Origin: Lewinellaceae bacterium | Lineage (GTDB): Bacteria > Bacteroidota > Bacteroidia > Chitinophagales > Saprospiraceae | Length of the DNA: 64,000 bases | Reading direction: 5' to 3' | NCBI GenBank assembly: GCA_016708875.1 | Contig: JADJFA010000020.1 | Span: 1-64,000, forward strand | Shown here: piece by piece, positions 17,911 to 27,373 of the stretch | How positions within the stretch are numbered: position 1 is the stretch's first letter | Layout: every line of letters begins with the position of its first letter | Notes under the pieces: model-generated | Databases searched by the model: none | Told to the model about the DNA's origin: nothing | Seen by the model: only the letters and a program-made list of their open reading frames with translations | Made by a program: the position numbers and the translations under genes

Positions 17911-20805
17911 ATGAAAAATATTTGGAAAATAGCCCTTGCGGGTGTGGTACTGCTGTGCGTGGTAGCCACAACTGCCTGTGTCACCACCAAAAAGAAAGGG
18001 CAAGAAACCAGCAAGACCAAAAAATTCTATCACTCCTTTACCAATAAATACAATTATTGGTTCAATGCTGACGAACTCTTCCGGCTCACTACAGATAAAC
18101 TTGAAGAGCAGCATGTTGACAACTACAGCCAAATTCTGGAAATATATCCCTACGCTGCTGCTGACCCCGGTAGTGCCCAAGCCGAATTGGATAATATTAT
18201 CCTAAAATCCGCAAAAGGGATATCGCTTCACCGGCCAGGCCGCTGGACGGACGACAACTATGGCCTCATGGGTAAAGCGCAATTCCTCAAACGGGATTTC
18301 GAAACAGCAGAAGCTACCTATAAATTCATTCGGGAAGAGCAGGATCCGCGCCGTACCACCAAGACCAAGTTAAAAAGCAAAAAGTCATCGAAGCAAAAAA
18401 TTTCGGAGAAGAAGAAAACCGCCGCTAAAAAAAAGAAAGAAGCTGCAGAAAAAAGGAAGAAAGCCGCCGCAGAGAAGAAACGGAAGGCTGCTGCTGCAAA
18501 AAAGGCCCGTGCAAAAAACAAGAAGAAAAAATCTGGTGAGAAGGAGAAAGTAGAGACTAAAACCACTACAACACCCGCAGTTGTCCCCAAGGACAGCGAA
18601 GAAATCACCGTAAAATCCGACAATCCGTACGACCAACCATTTGGCAGAACGCACGATTTCCCGTCATCCATGGTGTGGTATGGACGGACCCTAACTGAAC
18701 GGGATAAGTATGACGAGGCGGAATTTCTTTTCCGCGAACTTTGGGAAGATCGGAACTTCCCAGCAAACAGACAAGACGATCTCGCTACAGCAGAGGCGTA
18801 TCTTTTTATCAAACAAAAGCAGTACACCAAAGCAATTCCACCGCTTACAAAGGCCATTGAGCTAAGCGACAGTAAAAAAGAACGCGCCCGCTTGTCTTTT
18901 ATCCTGGCCCAATTGTACGAACGTGCAGGGCAATATGATCAAGCCTATGCCGCCTACGATAAAGTGCTGAAAAACAGCCCGAAGTATGAAATGGAATTCA
19001 ACGCCCGCCTGAAACAAACTACAGCAGGTTGGTCTAATAGTAATATTAACAGCGAATCAGCCCTGAAAACATACGAACGTATGCTCAACGATGACAAAAA
19101 TCTTGAGTATCGGGACCAGATTTACTTTAGCATGGCTGACATTGCCCTACGCGACGGGCAAAAAAAGAAAGGGATCGAATATTTACGTAAGTCCTTGGAT
19201 TACAACACAAACAACACAGCGCAACGCGCTGAAACCTACCTCAAACTTGCCGATATTTATTTTGAAGAAGAGCAATTTGTGCAAGCCAAGGCTTACTACG
19301 ACAGTACACTCACAGTTTTACCCGCAGAAGATCCACGGCGCGTATTAGCTACGGAGTATGCCACCAACCTCAAAGACATTGCCCGACTCATTCAAACCAT
19401 TGAAGCCAACGACAGCATCGTTCGGATCTTCCGTATGTCAGATGTAGAACGCAAAGAATTGGCAAAGACCATTAAAAAGCAGCGAGAAGCAGCACAAGCT
19501 TCGGCTATACTGGCCGGCTCGAAGGATCCCGCTGCGGCTGGCCCAGCTAAAGCACCAACGCCAACTGCTGGAAACAAGCCCTCTTCGTTCTATTTTTACA
19601 ATGACAATTTCTTGAAAAAAGGACGGAAAGACTTTGCGCGTACCTGGGGTGACCGCAAACTTGACGACAACTGGAGGCGAAGCAACCGTCTGGTAGCTGG
19701 AGGCCTTGATGAAGCGGCTGGAGGAGACAGCAACCGCACTAATGTAGTGGCGGATGCCGAACTAAAGGATATTTTTGCCAGTATCCCAAAATCAGAGGCT
19801 GAACTTTCGGTGATTCATTTGGCAACTTATGAAGCCATGTACCAACTTGGCACCCTTTATCGGGATCGCTTGCAGAACAATCGCAGGTGTACGGGTACAC
19901 TTGAGGAAATGCAGGCCAGATACCCGGATACGGCTCGCTATGAAAAAGAAACATGGTATTACTGCTATCTGGCTTTCACGGACCTCAGCAACCGTGAGCG
20001 TGCACAGTTTTACTACGACAAATTGGTAGAAAAATACCCCAAAAGCGCTTATGCGCGTACACTCACGGACCCCAACTTCCTCAATGCGACCAAAGAGCGT
20101 GAGCGTGAGCTCAACAAATACTACGAAGACACTTACACGCTATTCCAAAAAGGCGTGTACAAAGAGGCCTTGACCAGATGTGAAGAAGCCCCCCAAAAAT
20201 ACGGTTCGCAGAATCCACTTGTTGCCAAATTTGCCTTGTTGAGTGCACTTTGCACGGGCAACCTTAGTGGGAATGAAGCCTATTGTGCAGCACTTGGCGA
20301 GCTTATCAAACAATATCCAGAAAGCCCCGAAGCCACCCGCGCCAAAGAAATCGCACGTTTGCTTGCCTGTAAAGGATTTGAAGTGGAAGAAAAGAAAAAA
20401 AACGACACACCTGTTGACGAAGGATTTACCATAGAGGATGACAAACTGCACTATTTTATAGTAGCCCTTACGGGAGACGATGTGCGCCTGGACGATGTAA
20501 AAGCGGCTGTCTCGGATTACAATAGCGAACATCATAAAGCCGAACAACTGCGAATCTCCAATATTTTTCTGGGTACTGACACGAATACGCCCATTGTAGT
20601 CATTCGTAAATTCGATACCAAGGAGCAAGCGATGCGTTACTATAACGAGGTCAAAAACCAAAAGGACTTTTTGGGCGAAACAGCCAAAAAGACTTACAAC
20701 AAAGAGCTCTTCGCAGTGACGCAGGAAAACTATCGTCGCATTTTGAAGAACAAGACCCTTGATCGTTATCGGGAGTTTTTTGAGGAAAACTACTTGAAAA
20801 AATAA
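17911..20805 (+). CDS. porW: type IX secretion periplasmic lipoprotein PorW/SprE
   Basis: 964-residue TPR lipoprotein. Lipobox at VVATTAC in the N-terminus. PorW/SprE hallmarks follow: FYHSFTNKYNYWFNADELF, DNYSQILEIYPYA, GISLHRPGRWTDDNYGLMGKAQ, RDFETAEATYKFI. Many TPR units follow, for example YTKAIPPLTKAIEL and AYAAYDKVLKNSPKY. The C-terminus has a repeated segment (DDKLHYFIVAL, NTPIVVIRKFDTKEQAMRYYNEV) also found in this family. PorW is thought to link PorV-cargo complexes to the PorK/N ring in the periplasm. Unusual here: a Lys/Ala-rich low-complexity block (about residues 152-225). The start at 17911 places the lipobox correctly; the 11 codons upstream are not needed. Confidence 0.9.
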   Translation: MKNIWKIALAGVVLLCVVATTACVTTKKKGQETSKTKKFYHSFTNKYNYWFNADELFRLTTDKLEEQHVDNYSQILEIYPYAAADPGSAQAELDNIILKSAKGISLHRPGRWTDDNYGLMGKAQFLKRDFETAEATYKFIREEQDPRRTTKTKLKSKKSSKQKISEKKKTAAKKKKEAAEKRKKAAAEKKRKAAAAKKARAKNKKKKSGEKEKVETKTTTTPAVVPKDSEEITVKSDNPYDQPFGRTHDFPSSMVWYGRTLTERDKYDEAEFLFRELWEDRNFPANRQDDLATAEAYLFIKQKQYTKAIPPLTKAIELSDSKKERARLSFILAQLYERAGQYDQAYAAYDKVLKNSPKYEMEFNARLKQTTAGWSNSNINSESALKTYERMLNDDKNLEYRDQIYFSMADIALRDGQKKKGIEYLRKSLDYNTNNTAQRAETYLKLADIYFEEEQFVQAKAYYDSTLTVLPAEDPRRVLATEYATNLKDIARLIQTIEANDSIVRIFRMSDVERKELAKTIKKQREAAQASAILAGSKDPAAAGPAKAPTPTAGNKPSSFYFYNDNFLKKGRKDFARTWGDRKLDDNWRRSNRLVAGGLDEAAGGDSNRTNVVADAELKDIFASIPKSEAELSVIHLATYEAMYQLGTLYRDRLQNNRRCTGTLEEMQARYPDTARYEKETWYYCYLAFTDLSNRERAQFYYDKLVEKYPKSAYARTLTDPNFLNATKERERELNKYYEDTYTLFQKGVYKEALTRCEEAPQKYGSQNPLVAKFALLSALCTGNLSGNEAYCAALGELIKQYPESPEATRAKEIARLLACKGFEVEEKKKNDTPVDEGFTIEDDKLHYFIVALTGDDVRLDDVKAAVSDYNSEHHKAEQLRISNIFLGTDTNTPIVVIRKFDTKEQAMRYYNEVKNQKDFLGETAKKTYNKELFAVTQENYRRILKNKTLDRYREFFEENYLKK

Positions 20806-20824
20806 AAACAATACGATTGGATAC

Positions 20825-20866
20825 AAATCGAGGCACTGGGTTTTGAACCTTGTGCCTCGATTTTTT
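20825..20866 (+). terminator. terminator after porW
   Basis: AAATCGAGGCAC (20825-20836) pairs with GTGCCTCGATTT (20852-20863), followed by TTT. It starts 20 bases after the porW stop. The truA promoter overlaps its right half. Confidence 0.8.
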
Positions 20867-20873
20867 ATATTTA
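20842..20873 (+). promoter_or_regulatory. promoter for truA, near-leaderless
   Basis: TTTG at 20842-20845, 20 bases, then TATATTTA at 20866-20873, one mismatch from TAnnTTTG. Start of transcription would fall within one or two bases of the truA ATG at 20880, so the message could be leaderless. Confidence 0.45.
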
Positions 20874-20879
20874 CACAAA

Positions 20880-21614
20880 ATGGCAAAATTCAAACTGACC
20901 CTCGAATACGACGGTTCGCGTTATGCAGGCTGGCAGCTTCAAAAAAACGAACGCACAGTGCAAGGAGAACTTCTTCAAGCAGCAGCTAAAATATTTGAAA
21001 ATCAGCCAGTTGAAATCTATGGCGCAGGCAGAACGGATGCTGGTGTGCATGCCCGAGGGCAAGTAGCCCATCTGGAGATCGCCAACACGCGCCTTTCTCC
21101 AGAGCAAATAAAGGTAAGTCTGAACGACGAACTGGGGCATGCTATCAATATCCTGCATGTAGAAAAGGCCCACCCAAAATTCCATGCGCGGCACGATGCT
21201 CGCAGCAGAAGCTACACCTATCAAATCTCAAAGAGGCGGGACGCTTTTGGCAAAAAGTATGTGTGGTGGGTGCGTGATACACTTGATCTAGGCGCAATGC
21301 GCAATGCGGCAGCCCGGCTCGAAGGCTTTCACGATTTCCGTTCGTTTGGCGTAAACGAAAAAGAAGGTCAAAGCACCCTTGTGGATCTTGATCGCGTAGA
21401 AATCAGGGAGGATGGAGATCGTATCTACATACACATCACAGGTTCTCACTTTCTTTGGAAAATGGTTCGTCGTATGGTGGGAGTGCTGGTAGAAGTCGGG
21501 CGGGGAAAGATGACGGGACTGGATGTTGAAACGTTTTTAAAAACAAATTCCAATGAACCGGCACGCTATACCGCACCACCCAGCGGCTTGTTTCTGGAAA
21601 GAGTAGACTATTGA
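20880..21614 (+). CDS. truA: tRNA pseudouridine(38-40) synthase TruA
   Basis: 244 residues, standard TruA length. Converts uridines 38-40 of the tRNA anticodon arm to pseudouridine. Visible: LTLEYDGSRYAGWQ at the N-terminus, the catalytic aspartate in GAGRTDAGVHARGQVAH, ARSRSYTYQI, and the C-terminal HFLWKMVRRMVGVLVEVGRG. Cytoplasmic. The ATG at 20880 gives the canonical MAKFKLTLEYDG start; the upstream extension reads through the porW terminator. Confidence 0.95.
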   Translation: MAKFKLTLEYDGSRYAGWQLQKNERTVQGELLQAAAKIFENQPVEIYGAGRTDAGVHARGQVAHLEIANTRLSPEQIKVSLNDELGHAINILHVEKAHPKFHARHDARSRSYTYQISKRRDAFGKKYVWWVRDTLDLGAMRNAAARLEGFHDFRSFGVNEKEGQSTLVDLDRVEIREDGDRIYIHITGSHFLWKMVRRMVGVLVEVGRGKMTGLDVETFLKTNSNEPARYTAPPSGLFLERVDY

Positions 21615-21649
21615 AAGACGAGGCGCAAACGGGTCTCCTCTTACCATAA

Positions 21650-21692
21650 AAAGCCCCGCTCCGAAAACTTCGGTGCGAGGGCCTGGGGTAGA
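21650..21692. terminator. possible bidirectional terminator after truA
   Basis: AAAAGCCCCGCTCCGAA with cttcggtgcgaggg: an imperfect GC-rich hairpin between the convergent truA and the small minus-strand gene. Pairing is not perfect, so this is tentative. Confidence 0.35.
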
Positions 21693-21704
21693 AGCAATAT
21701 TTGG

Positions 21705-21944
21705 TTAGAAATGTGCTTCCAAAGCCGTTTTTGAGCTGTATTGCAGGATGTTGTGCAGCACAGTGGGTGAAGGATTGAACTGAACCTTGGGAAGTTGTGC
21801 TTTTGCAAGCAACAGGGCATTGAAATCAGCGCAGATTTCAGAGTCATCTTCTATCAAATGCGCCATTTCTACTGCGTCCCCAGCGGATAGTTCGCGGTAC
21901 AGAAATTGTACCATTTGTGCATCGTATGTGTAGGTTTCTTCCAT
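21705..21944 (-). CDS. small conserved Bacteroidota protein
   Basis: 79 residues, no signal peptide or membrane segment. The first half is acidic and helical (YDAQMVQFLYRELSAGDAVEMAHLIEDDSEI), the second carries the pattern LLLAKAQLPKVQFNPSPTVLHNILQYS. It looks like the short helical proteins common beside housekeeping genes in this phylum. The acidic N-terminal helix followed by a 'loading' segment is reminiscent of the cytoplasmic end of anti-sigma factors, but there is no sigma gene nearby and no function is claimed. Start chosen at MEETYTYD (21944). Confidence 0.65.
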   Translation of the reverse strand: MEETYTYDAQMVQFLYRELSAGDAVEMAHLIEDDSEICADFNALLLAKAQLPKVQFNPSPTVLHNILQYSSKTALEAHF

Positions 21945-22180
21945 AGGCATTTTGCCGTACTTTGGCTAGTAAATTATTGAAAAATCGCGCATAAAACACC
22001 GACTTTGGGTGGGTTATTGCATTTCCAGCAAGAATATTTTGTAATTTAACATCAAAGTACTTAAAGGCACATTTTAGCCCGAAGCCGATGGGGCGATTTG
22101 CCTACTTTTGCCCGCCAATTAGCAGATTTCAGCAGTACTCCCTTGGATGCACGAGTGCCGCGTCCGGCAAATCAAACAGA

Positions 22181-24624
22181 ATGAAAGGAGTAGAACAAAT
22201 AGAACAGACCTTGCACAACCTCGCTTCGCCAAAGCGAGGCCATACGTTTTGGGGCTTAGTGATAGTGATGGTGCTGGCTTCTCTTTTGATTTGGGCAAAT
22301 CATGGCACTTGGCTCCGATCTCCCAATGAAGTCATGTTTGCAAAAAGTTCTGATGGTCTAAAAAATTACATGACCACAGCCTGGTTTGTGCAACACGATT
22401 CCAGTTATGTCCACTTTGGCGGCATGGCATATCCATTTGGCGATCATGTCCTTTTTACAGACAATCAGCCAATTTTATGTGTGGCGATAAAATGGTGGAG
22501 CCAGCATGTTTTTGATGTGCGAGGCCAGACGATCGGCATTTTGCACCTTTTCTGGTAATTTCCATAGTATTTGGTGCAGGGGTTATCTACCTATTGTTTC
22601 GAAAACTCCATCTACCCGCCTGGTATGCTGGTATTGCTGCTTTAGGCATCGGATTTCTTTCGCCCCAATACAACCGATTCGACGGGCATTTTGGCCTCTC
22701 TCATATATGGGTGCTGCCTATGCTTTTGTTGTTGCTCTGTAGGTATGAAGAACTGCATAGCCGTCGCTATCAAAGCCTTTTGATTGGGATACTTATCTGG
22801 TTTTCATCGCAGTTACATTTTTACTATTTGGGGGTTTCGGCCATATTTTTGGGTTTTTATACCTTGTTTCATATCCTGCGAGACCGATCCTGGCGTAATT
22901 TCTGGACTCGGTTTAGTCACATGATCGTGATGATAGTGCTTCCGTTCGCGGCCTTGAACATCTGGACCCACTGGTCTGATTATTGCCCTGACCGGGCTGC
23001 GGCACCGTACGGATTCACAAATTACATTGGACGCTGGGAAGGTGTTTTTTTGCCGTATAATTTTTTCCCGATGCACCAGTGGATCAATGAGAACATCACT
23101 AAAATCAGGGGGATGGACTTTGAGGCGGAGGCCTATGCCGGTCTTGCAGCATTCGTATTTACGTTGTGGCTCATTTTTAAACGACGTTTTCGGCTTTTTG
23201 AACCAGAATGGGAACATGCAGCCTATCACCGGGTACACAAAAACTACCTCCGCGGTATTTGTTTTGCAGCGTTTGCAACCTTGATTTTTGGCCTTGGTTT
23301 CCCGTTTTCCATAAAAGGATTGGAGTGGATGGTTAATTACCTTGGCCCGCTTCGACAATTCAGGGGACTTGGGCGATTCACCTGGGCTTTTTATTACATC
23401 ATCAATATTTTGATGTTTTATATTTTATGGAATAGAAGTCAGCGAATGCAAATGGGCAAGCAATGGATGACCTGGTTAAAATCCCGTTCGGAAGTTGTGG
23501 CGAAATATTTCCCAAACGTAGCAAAATGGAGTCTGGTCCTCATTCCCTTAACCGTTTTATGCTGGGAAGCCTTTTATTTTCAAAAACACAAAGCATTGCC
23601 ATTGATGCCAAGCATAGCACAGCACAATGCCGTGGCTGCTTCACCGGATCATTGGTTAAACAAGGTTGATTTTGCTCGTTTTCAGGCTTTTATGCCCTTG
23701 CCTTATTACCATGTGGGTTCAGAAAATCTATGGCTTGAGGTATATTATCCGCTTTTCAAAAAGGTGCAATACACAGCGTTACAAACGGGAGTGCCAGACA
23801 TGGGTGTAAATCTGAGCCGTGCTGCAATCGGCCGGATGGTAAAATCCATGCAGTTTTCCCTGCACGCCTGCGAACCACCAGAATTACTTTCCGAGCTTCC
23901 CGACAACCGCCCGATTGCGCTCATGATTGAAATGAGCAAATGGGAAGAGGTTCAAAAAAAATATGGGCATCTGCTGGACAAGGCAACCCAAGTGTATCAA
24001 AATCCGGAGCTCAAGATAATGTCATTAATACCGGATAGTGTTCGTGCCTGGTCTCAACAACAAGCACTCCGCGTTTTAGCAGAGGCGCAACAAGCTAGTG
24101 TCAATGCTGGCCGCGGCTTCCGCAGCGAAAAACAACCGGGCTGGTACACCAGCATCAACTTTGATTCAATTACCACGAGTGAGCATGTTTTTCAGGGCAA
24201 AGGATCCGGCTATGGGAACATTGGAGACACTACCTGGATTTGGAATAAACCAATGCCAAAAGGGACATACGAGTTTAGTATTTGGACAAAAGTAGACGAG
24301 GACATGGGCATGACCCAGGATGTCAAATTTTTGGAGAAAAGTCGTTTAGATGGACACCAGGTTTATTTCAGGAAAGAAACCTTGCGATCAGAAATAAAGA
24401 CCATTGTTAATAGCTGGGCTTTGTACGTATTGTCTTTTGAAGTGCAGGAGGACAATTCAAATTTGGGCATTTTTCTCCATAAAAAGGATGCAAGTGCGCC
24501 TTTTTGGTATGATGAGGTCATGATAAAAGATAAGAATTTCAATTTGTATCGTCAGGAATCAGGGTGGGTAGTCCGCAATAATTATTGGTACAAACTGCCA
24601 AAAAACTGGCCAAACAAGAAGTGA
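22181..24624 (+). CDS. polytopic membrane protein (GT-C-like) with C-terminal beta domain, frameshifted
   Basis: About 815 residues after repair. The first part (22181 to about 22558) ends HLFW-stop. The frame that continues reads FLVISIVFGAGVIYLLFRKLHLPAWY and runs to 24624. One missing T in the TTTT run at about 22548-22551 joins them (ATTTTGCACCTTTTTCTGG). The N-terminal half has about ten transmembrane segments with large outside loops (YPFGDHVLFTDNQP, SPQYNRFDGHFG), a layout typical of GT-C glycosyltransferases and DUF6311-like proteins. The last 190 residues are soluble and beta-rich (GTYEFSIWTKVDEDMG, FWYDEVMIKD), like a carbohydrate-binding or jelly-roll domain. Possibly a surface-glycan glycosyltransferase. 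The stop codon lies inside a palindromic repeat. Confidence 0.6.
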
Positions 24625-24648
24625 CACTTTTTTAAAAAGTGTCACTTC
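24616..24648. repeat. 33-bp perfect palindrome, copy 1
   Basis: Arms agaagtgacacttttt and aaaaagtgtcacttct around a single central t. It supplies the TGA stop (24622-24624) of the preceding membrane protein gene and ends 13 bases before the dihydroorotase-like start. An identical 33-mer is at 29523-29555. Likely acts as a terminator as well. Confidence 0.85.
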
Positions 24649-24661
24649 TAAACTCAGATCC

Positions 24662-25909
24662 ATGCAAGTACTATTAAAAAATGCCCATCTCTTCGACGGC
24701 ATTTCTAAAAGCCGGGTCCAGGACATTTTGCTGAAAGATGGCCTAATTGAAGCCATAGGCGACCAGATACCTTTGCCCCAAGGGGCAGCATTGTGGGAAT
24801 CATCCAATCTCTGCGTATCTCCGGGCTGGCTTGATGTAGGCGTATATGCTGCCGATCCTGGCTTTGAGCATCGGGAGGATTTGACCAGCGCGGCAGCAGC
24901 AGCAGTAGCAGGAGGGTTTACTGCCATGGCTTGCTTTCCGAATACTGACCCTGCCCTGCACACCAAGTCCGAGATTTTATATGTGAAAAACAAGGCGAAT
25001 GATTTGCCCGTGTATTGTTATCCAATCGGAGCGGTTTCCCAAAGTTGCGAAGGAAAAGACTTGGCCGAACTATTTGATATGCATGCTGCAGGAGCAGTGG
25101 CCTTCAGTGATGGCAAACGCTCGGTTCAAGATGCAGGGCTTTTGTTGCGGGCTTTGCAATACGCAAAAGCCTTCGATGGCTTGATAATCAATGTCCCCCA
25201 CCATAAAACCATTGCTGCGGGTGGGCAAATGCACGAAGGTTTGATGAGCACTTCGCTTGGATTAAAAGGGCTTCCAGCTTTGGCAGAAGAACTCATGGTA
25301 CAACGCGACCTCAGCCTGCTGGAATATTCCGAAGGCCGCTTGCACATTCATTTGATTTCGACGGCAAAAAGCGTGGCGCTTGTAAGAGCAGCAAAACAAG
25401 CCGGGTTACAGGTCAGCTGCTCCGTAGCGGTAGCGAATCTCTGCTTCAGCGAAGAAAAACTGGCAGAATTTGATTCCAATTGGAAAATAGTGCCTCCGCT
25501 CCGCAACAAAGCCGATGCTGATGCTTTGCTTGAAGGCCTGGCCGATGGGACGATTGATTTCATTTGCTCGAATCATAGCCCCTGGCACGAAGAAGCCAAA
25601 AATCTGGAATTCACCTATGCCGAATTTGGCATGATTGGGCTGGAAACCGTCTTTTCCCTATGCCGCACTTTTTTGGACAAAAAATTGACGGTCAATGATT
25701 TGGTTGAAAAATTGAGCCTTGCACCGCGCCGGGTTTTGGGATTGCCCATTCCAAAAATTACTAAAGGAGAACGCGCGGAGTTGACCGTTTTCGATCCTGA
25801 ACTCGAATGGGTACTGGAAGCAAAAGACATCCGCTCCAAATCGAGCAATACACCCTTTATTGGTCAAAAATTCAAGGGAAAGGTCTTGGGAGTGTTTAGT
25901 GGCAAGTAA
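24662..25909 (+). CDS. dihydroorotase-like protein lacking the HxH metal motif
   Basis: 415-residue amidohydrolase of the dihydroorotase branch (pyrimidine synthesis, carbamoyl-aspartate to dihydroorotate). Family signatures: SPGWLDVGVYAADPG at 53-67, EHREDLTSAAAAAVAGGFT, ACFPNTDP, HIHLISTAKSVALVR and the C-terminal SNHSPWHEEAK with LSLAPRRVLGL. In active enzymes the first motif is DVHVHLREPG; here the two metal-binding histidines are G60 and Y62 and the arginine is A63. So it may be an inactive, regulatory paralogue, as the PyrC-prime proteins that assemble with aspartate transcarbamoylase, or a Bacteroidota variant. The last codon and stop fall in the 'caagtttcaagt' repeat. Confidence 0.8.
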   Translation: MQVLLKNAHLFDGISKSRVQDILLKDGLIEAIGDQIPLPQGAALWESSNLCVSPGWLDVGVYAADPGFEHREDLTSAAAAAVAGGFTAMACFPNTDPALHTKSEILYVKNKANDLPVYCYPIGAVSQSCEGKDLAELFDMHAAGAVAFSDGKRSVQDAGLLLRALQYAKAFDGLIINVPHHKTIAAGGQMHEGLMSTSLGLKGLPALAEELMVQRDLSLLEYSEGRLHIHLISTAKSVALVRAAKQAGLQVSCSVAVANLCFSEEKLAEFDSNWKIVPPLRNKADADALLEGLADGTIDFICSNHSPWHEEAKNLEFTYAEFGMIGLETVFSLCRTFLDKKLTVNDLVEKLSLAPRRVLGLPIPKITKGERAELTVFDPELEWVLEAKDIRSKSSNTPFIGQKFKGKVLGVFSGK

Positions 25910-25980
25910 CAAGTTTCAAGTAACCACATCTTACCTCAAAAGCATCCTTCAACTTTCAACTTGAAACTTTTAACTTGATA
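25903..25980. repeat. 'caagtaacaagtttcaagt' inverted repeat, copy 1
   Basis: Left arm caagtaacaagtttcaagta, right part caacttgaaacttttaacttg, spaced by about 35 bases. The left arm contains the TAA that ends the dihydroorotase-like gene. Related to 32631-32729. Confidence 0.7.
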
Positions 25981-25986
25981 CTATAA

Positions 25987-26862
25987 ATGCCCTCCCGCCA
26001 ACCCTCCGCTTTTGATTGGTTTTTGATGTTTTTGCTTGCCGCGATCTGGGGGGCATCCTTCCTGTTTATCAAGCGTTCGGTTACCATTTTCAATCCAATG
26101 CAAATGGCCATGTGGCGGATGGTATTAGCCACGGTGCTTTACCTGCCTATCGCTGCGGCCTACTGGAGCAAGATTGACTGGCGGCGTTGGAAACCTTTGG
26201 TTATCGTGGCATTTTGTGGCTCCGCAATACCCAATTTCTTTTTTGCAGTGGCCCAACAGCACGTTAGCAGTAGCCTTGCTGGTGTGCTCAATTCCCTCAC
26301 ACCGCTTTTCACGCTTCTAATCGGCACGGCATTTTTTGCCATGAATTTCTCCAGGAATAAAATCTTAGGTGTGGCGATAGGCTTGGCCGGTGCGGTATTA
26401 TTGGTGCTTTTTAATGCAAGCAGTGGCGTGTCGGGCAATGCGTTTTTTGCGGGTCTTTGTGTGCTTGCTACCGTATGTTATGCCATCAATGCAAACACGG
26501 TTAACACCCAGCTTCGTGAGCAACATCCTGCCGGTATTGCTTCGGCAGCCTTCGTAATAACAGGAGGTGTTTTTATGGTTGGGCTTTGGTTATCAGGCGG
26601 TTGGGCGGTTGCATGGCAGCACCCTGAAGGGATGATCGGGCTTGGCTATATATTTTACCTGGCTGCATTGGGCACGGTAATCGGCTCCATCATGTACTTC
26701 TGGCTTCTTCAGCGCACGAGTGCGATATTCGCAACATCAGTAACCTATCTCTTGCCAATTGGCGCCATCGCCATTGGTGCTTTGGACGGGGAGGAGATTG
26801 GGGTCATTGACTTTGTGGGTACCGCAGTGATTTTGTTGGGGGTGTATCTGGCCAGGAAATAA
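25987..26862 (+). CDS. EamA/DMT-superfamily transporter
   Basis: 291 residues with ten predicted transmembrane segments in two homologous EamA halves (FLLAAIWGASFLFIKRSV; FYLAALGTVIGSIMYFWLLQ). The first half has the typical GLAGAVLLVLFN end, the second IGALDGEEIGVIDFVGTAVILLGVYLA. These exporters move small metabolites such as amino acids or nucleosides out of the cell; the substrate cannot be told. The ATG follows six bases after a repeat, so translation signals lie inside that repeat. Converges with the lipoprotein gene two bases away. Confidence 0.9.
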   Translation: MPSRQPSAFDWFLMFLLAAIWGASFLFIKRSVTIFNPMQMAMWRMVLATVLYLPIAAAYWSKIDWRRWKPLVIVAFCGSAIPNFFFAVAQQHVSSSLAGVLNSLTPLFTLLIGTAFFAMNFSRNKILGVAIGLAGAVLLVLFNASSGVSGNAFFAGLCVLATVCYAINANTVNTQLREQHPAGIASAAFVITGGVFMVGLWLSGGWAVAWQHPEGMIGLGYIFYLAALGTVIGSIMYFWLLQRTSAIFATSVTYLLPIGAIAIGALDGEEIGVIDFVGTAVILLGVYLARK

Positions 26863-26864
26863 GA

Positions 26865-27296
26865 TCACTCTTTTTTTAAGAGGCCATTCAACTCCCGGAA
26901 CAAATCTTCCAGTCGTTTTTCGGGGGGGAAGTTTTTATCCCCCCAAACAGCTCGGCTTACCATGTCGCCATCCTGAAATTCCAAAAAATTATAGATGTTA
27001 CCGGGATGGTGAAATTCCATTTTAGCAAGGTTGAGTGATTCCATCGTTTTGAAAAGTTCCTTGGCCTTTTTGCCTTTCGTTTTGCCAGCCTCGGAAGTTT
27101 TGCCCATAATGTCTCGGCTAAAAATCTGGCCATTTTCACACAAAATATGCGCGCTCTCTTTTCCCACAAAACCGCCTCCATTGCCCCAGCGGATTTGTTT
27201 TTCCGGGAGCTTGTCGCTGGTGTACTTGGGGTGTTTGCAAGCCAGCCAAAGAAATATTGTGGCTAAAACGGTCAGGGAAATAAGGACTAATTTCAT
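26865..27296 (-). CDS. small lipoprotein of unknown function
   Basis: 143 residues. N-terminal hydrophobic segment ending in a lipobox, FLWLACKH. The mature part has GGGFVGKESAHILCENGQIF, a central Lys-rich helix (KTKGKKAKELFKTM) and a C-terminal KNFPPEKRLEDLFRELN. The pattern suggests a small periplasmic fold that recurs across Bacteroidota but has no name I can give. It overlaps nothing; its 3' end is 2 bases from the EamA stop. Confidence 0.7.
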   Translation of the reverse strand: MKLVLISLTVLATIFLWLACKHPKYTSDKLPEKQIRWGNGGGFVGKESAHILCENGQIFSRDIMGKTSEAGKTKGKKAKELFKTMESLNLAKMEFHHPGNIYNFLEFQDGDMVSRAVWGDKNFPPEKRLEDLFRELNGLLKKE

Positions 27297-27373
27297 TGAA
27301 AATCAATGTTTTGGAAATGAATATTGGTGAAAGCGGGTAAGTTAGGCGGTTACTTCAAGTAACTGCCTAACTT

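Noticed and set aside
18364..18585. Repetitive block in porW as a CRISPR or tandem repeat array
   Set aside because: No fixed repeat-spacer structure; it is low-complexity codons for Lys and Ala.
18318..18857. 179-codon minus-strand frame rich in Phe and Ser opposite porW
   Set aside because: It is the shadow of the Lys/Ala-rich block of porW.
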